9,056 nucleotides of DNA from Pseudomonadota bacterium (GTDB taxonomy: Bacteria > Pseudomonadota > Alphaproteobacteria > Rhizobiales > Tepidamorphaceae), in assembly GCA_023435545.1 (NCBI GenBank), contig JAEYRQ010000222.1, positions 1 to 9,056 on the forward strand, read 5' to 3'. Below the pieces are notes generated by a model. That model had not been told where the DNA came from, ran no database searches, and worked only from the letters and a program-made list of their open reading frames with translations. How positions within the stretch are numbered: position 1 is the stretch's first letter; each line of letters starts with the position of its first letter. The position numbers and the translations under genes are program-made. This document shows, piece after piece, positions 6,466 through 9,056 of this stretch.

Positions 6466-8043
6466 CTATTGAATCGGACTAACCTCCTGTCCGGAGTCGT
6501 CAATCCGGCGCAGCCGACCCTGACCATCGGCATTGAAATGTTCGAGGATCAGCTCATCGTTCACGAAGCTCGCCGAGGAAATCGAGCCCGGTGGTGCTGC
6601 ATCGTTGACAGGCCGGAAGACGAACGTATCGGCATCCCAGTGCGTCAGCGGATAGGCGCGGCCCTCCCCGAAGCCGAGGCGCAGCACCAGCCCGCCACCC
6701 TCCGCGCTCACCGACGCCTTGCCGAGGTAGTCGCCGGAATATGCGCCTGTGTAGGTCTCGAGCGGACGCGCCGGCCTGCGATCCGCAGGGGGTTCCCGTC
6801 CCGCCAGATGGCCATGCGGCCGGAATACGTCCGCGATTGCCGCCGAATAGACGGTCCACCAGTCCGCCTTGGGTTCACCGTGGAGCACAATGTCGTTGAA
6901 CTGGAGGGCGATCGCCTCGACGACACCCTGCGGCCAGGCGTTGGTCAGGACCACGATGCCGACATCTGCCTGCGGAATGATGCTGAAATAGGTCGAGGCA
7001 CCCCACGAGAAGGCCCCGCCGTGGCTCAGGATAGCCTCCCCGCCCGGCGCGTGGTTCAGGAAGAACCCGTAGCCGTAGTAGCTTGACCGCGCGTCCGCCG
7101 CCGTCGCCTGCTGAATGGTCGTCTGGGGACTGATCATCGGAAACCAGGCTTGCGGCGATACCGTCGTTCCGTCCGGCAATCGCCCGCTTCCCAGCACGAA
7201 CAGCACCCACGACGCGATGTCGTTCACCGAGGAACTGACCCCGCCAGAGGGTGTCTGGGGATCGGTGTCGTAACCGGTGGACCAGTGCTGCTCGCCTTCG
7301 AAGTCGCGCTCCGGGCCGATCACGTAAATCCCGTTCTCCTCGACATGCCCGACCGCCCGGTTGTCACGCGTCTGGAAATCCGCAAAGCGTGAACTGGTGC
7401 GCGCCATGCCGAGCGGCCGGTAGATCAGGTCCTCGGACACGGAGGCCCAGTCGCTGTCCGGGCCAACCGCCGCCAGGGCGGCGGCGGTCATTCCGTAGTT
7501 CGTGTAGGCGAACGAGGCGCGGAACGGCCCCAGCGGCAGCATTTCGAGGCTGTCAAGAATGGCTTCGCGCGGGAAATCCAGTTCCTCCAGCTTGTCGCCG
7601 GCATGATCGGGCAGACCGGATCGGTGGGCATAGAGGTCGCCGATCGTCACGTGTTCGCTCACATAGGGCTCCTTGAGCATGAAGCCCGGCAGCCGGTCGC
7701 GCACCGGCGTATCCCATGCCACACGTCCGGCATCGACCAGCCGCGCGATCACGGTCGCCCCGATCGGCTTGGACATCGAGGCGATCTGGAAGACTGTATC
7801 GGGATCGACCGGCTGATCGGTTCCCGCCACACGGACGCCGAACCCCCGCGCATAGGCGATCCGCCCTCCGTGCACGACGGCGATCGCCATGTCTGGGATG
7901 CCGGACGCCGCCATCAGTGCTTCGGCATGGGCGTCGATCCGGGCTATCGCCTCGCGGACCCGATATGGCTCGTCAGCCTGCGCGGAACTGCCCGCGCCGC
8001 CAAGGATTGCCGCCGTCAGCAGGCAGACCGTCGCTCGGGTCAT
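6466..8043 (-). CDS. Secreted serine hydrolase, beta-lactamase/esterase (class C-like) family
   Basis: Penicillin-binding-protein-fold serine hydrolase; substrate unknown (members include esterases, D-amino-acid peptidases and class C beta-lactamases). The 525-residue product starts with a signal peptide (hydrophobic about 5-18, likely cleavage after AQA at 23), so export to the periplasm is expected. The catalytic set is complete: SMSK at 89-92 (nucleophile S89, K92), YTN at 180-182 (Tyr/Asn motif), and HGG at 341-343 standing in for the KTG box, a substitution common in esterase-type members. PSGGVSSSVNDIASW at 265-279 is another family block. A beta-rich C-terminal domain follows (about 428-515, beginning ETYTGAYSGDYLGKASV), resembling the DUF3471 tail found on many such hydrolases. 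Starts at an ATG with CCGGAG 11 nt upstream; a hairpin lies directly before that site. It is 128 bp downstream of valS on the same strand. HGG rather than KTG argues against calling it an antibiotic-resistance enzyme. Confidence 0.92.
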   Translation of the reverse strand: MTRATVCLLTAAILGGAGSSAQADEPYRVREAIARIDAHAEALMAASGIPDMAIAVVHGGRIAYARGFGVRVAGTDQPVDPDTVFQIASMSKPIGATVIARLVDAGRVAWDTPVRDRLPGFMLKEPYVSEHVTIGDLYAHRSGLPDHAGDKLEELDFPREAILDSLEMLPLGPFRASFAYTNYGMTAAALAAVGPDSDWASVSEDLIYRPLGMARTSSRFADFQTRDNRAVGHVEENGIYVIGPERDFEGEQHWSTGYDTDPQTPSGGVSSSVNDIASWVLFVLGSGRLPDGTTVSPQAWFPMISPQTTIQQATAADARSSYYGYGFFLNHAPGGEAILSHGGAFSWGASTYFSIIPQADVGIVVLTNAWPQGVVEAIALQFNDIVLHGEPKADWWTVYSAAIADVFRPHGHLAGREPPADRRPARPLETYTGAYSGDYLGKASVSAEGGGLVLRLGFGEGRAYPLTHWDADTFVFRPVNDAAPPGSISSASFVNDELILEHFNADGQGRLRRIDDSGQEVSPIQ

Positions 8044-8058
8044 CGTCGTTGAGGCTCC

Positions 8059-8076
8059 GGGAAGCGTCGTCTTCCC
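8059..8076. repeat. 6-bp perfect hairpin just upstream of the hydrolase ribosome site
   Basis: GGGAAG (8059-8064) and CTTCCC (8071-8076) flank a 6-nt loop. On the minus strand, its 3' arm directly abuts GGAG, the probable ribosome site of the hydrolase gene. It lies in the 128-bp gap after valS; with no U-tract it is a poor intrinsic terminator. It could be an operator or a translation-modulating leader structure, or chance. Confidence 0.4.
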
Positions 8077-8171
8077 CAGAGTAAAGCAGCGATTCCTGAA
8101 CGAGTTGTGCCTACGCGCGTCTACACTTGAACGAAAGCCGCGGAACGCCCCTGCCCGCGACCGATCCGGGT

Positions 8172-9056
8172 TCAGGCCGCACCCGAGAGCCGCTCAAGAG
8201 CCTGTGTCAGGCGCGCGCGTGCCGTTTCCGCCTCGGCCCTGCGCTCGCGCTGCTCCTCGACGACGTGCTCGGGAGCGCGCGAGACGAAGCTGGCATTGCC
8301 GAGCTTTGCGTCGATCTTGCCGATCTCGTCGACGAGTTTCTGCACCTCGCGCTGGAGACGGGCGCGCTCGGTGGCGAGGTCGATGACGTCCGCAAGCGGT
8401 AGTGCCGCCGTCGTCTCCCCGACGACCACCTGGACCGCACCCGCCGGGGCGGCCTCGGCGAATGCGACACTCTCCAGTCTCGCAAGACGCTTCAGAAGAT
8501 CGTCGTAACATGACGCCCTGCCTTCAATTTCCACGGGTGACGCCACCAGGACGAGCGGCAGCCTCGCACCTGCCGGGACGTTCATCTCGGACCGCACCGA
8601 GCGCACCGCGGTGACGAGATCGATCAGCCACTCGACCTCCGCCTTGGCCTCGGCGTCCACCAGCCCATCGAGATCCGGCCAGTCCGACAGCGCAAGCATG
8701 GTGTCCCGTCCGCCGATGCCCTCGCCGATCCGCTGCCACAGTTCCTCGGTGACGAAGGGCATGAAGGGATGCAGCAGCTTCAGGCTCTGGTCCAGCACCC
8801 ACGCCGCCGTTGCGCGCGTCTCGTCCCTGGCCGCCCCGTCCTGGCCGGACAGGACGGGCTTTATCAATTCGAGGTACCAGTCGCAGTAGACGTTCCACAC
8901 GAAGCGATAGGCGGCGCCCGCCGCCTCGTTGAACTTGTAGGCCTCGATCGCCTCGGTGATCGTCCTGGCGGTCGCCTCGACCTCGCCGACGATCCAGCGG
9001 TCGACGGTGCCCGACACCTTGCGCGGATCGAAGCCCGCGACGGGGACGCAGCCGTT
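8172..9056 (-). CDS. valS: Valyl-tRNA synthetase, C-terminal part (runs off right edge)
   Basis: Class I aminoacyl-tRNA synthetase that charges tRNA-Val in the cytoplasm. Only the last 294 residues are in the window; the frame is open to the right edge, so the catalytic and editing domains lie outside. The visible part opens with NGCVPVAGFDPRKVSGTVDRWI, the junction into the anticodon-binding domain in ValS. It continues with YKFNEAAGAAYRFVWNVYCD and LLHPFMPFVTEELWQRI (about residues 94-110 of the fragment), both typical of ValS. The final ~65 residues (ATERARLQREVQKLVDEIGK onward, ending ALERLSGAA) form the charged heptad-patterned coiled-coil arm that contacts the tRNA elbow, including the NASFVSRAPEHVVEEQRER segment conserved in the family. 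The TGA stop is at 8172-8174. The hydrolase gene follows 128 bp downstream on the same strand. Identity is secure; the GTG at 9017 is not a real start. Confidence 0.96.
   Translation of the reverse strand, partial: NGCVPVAGFDPRKVSGTVDRWIVGEVEATARTITEAIEAYKFNEAAGAAYRFVWNVYCDWYLELIKPVLSGQDGAARDETRATAAWVLDQSLKLLHPFMPFVTEELWQRIGEGIGGRDTMLALSDWPDLDGLVDAEAKAEVEWLIDLVTAVRSVRSEMNVPAGARLPLVLVASPVEIEGRASCYDDLLKRLARLESVAFAEAAPAGAVQVVVGETTAALPLADVIDLATERARLQREVQKLVDEIGKIDAKLGNASFVSRAPEHVVEEQRERRAEAETARARLTQALERLSGAA

Noticed and set aside
6364..7086. 240-codon plus-strand frame running from the intergenic region into the hydrolase gene
   Set aside because: Most of it is antisense to the hydrolase; no family motif or ribosome site was seen, and the start lies in non-coding DNA.
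6466..8043. Antibiotic-resistance beta-lactamase call
   Set aside because: The fold matches, but the HGG triad box and DUF3471-like tail fit esterase/peptidase-type members better; no resistance context is visible.
7603..8402. Several plus-strand frames covering the hydrolase start and valS end
   Set aside because: They are antisense to two well-supported genes and have Arg/Ser/Pro-rich shadow composition.

Overview
This GC-rich window (third codon positions in the genes are mostly G or C) looks like chromosomal core sequence from an alphaproteobacterium of the Hyphomicrobiales (Rhizobiales). The main reasons are a recognisable ExoR, a dgt-argS-SPOR gene order on one strand, erpA divergent from dgt, and xthA next to exoR, all arrangements familiar from rhizobia, Brucella and relatives. 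No mobile elements, CRISPR arrays, tRNA/rRNA genes or prophage genes were seen.

Layout, left to right. Positions 1-4051 hold a minus-strand run, read dgt -> argS -> SPOR-domain protein, with gaps of 56 and 72 bp that suggest one transcript. The SPOR protein runs off the left edge, so its cytoplasmic region and membrane segment are visible but the SPOR domain is not. A 66-bp divergent region with a good -35-like hexamer separates dgt from the plus-strand pair erpA -> xthA (4118-5284). xthA converges on exoR (5328-6131, minus) across 43 bp. Upstream of exoR lies the only stretch over 300 bp without a gene (6132-6465); it holds inverted repeats and presumably the exoR promoter. Next come a secreted serine beta-lactamase-family hydrolase (6466-8043, minus) and the 3' part of valS (8172 to beyond 9056, minus).

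Roles. Two genes charge tRNAs (argS, valS). dgt hydrolyses dNTPs and xthA repairs abasic DNA. erpA delivers Fe-S clusters. The SPOR protein probably acts at the division septum. exoR encodes the periplasmic inhibitor of the ExoS/ChvI two-component system, which in rhizobia controls exopolysaccharide, motility and the free-living-to-host-associated switch. The hydrolase beside it is the least defined and probably most accessory gene. I see no convincing undescribed system; the findings are small-scale DNA structures and context observations of modest interest. Many long open frames opposite the real genes are GC-driven shadows and are not annotated.
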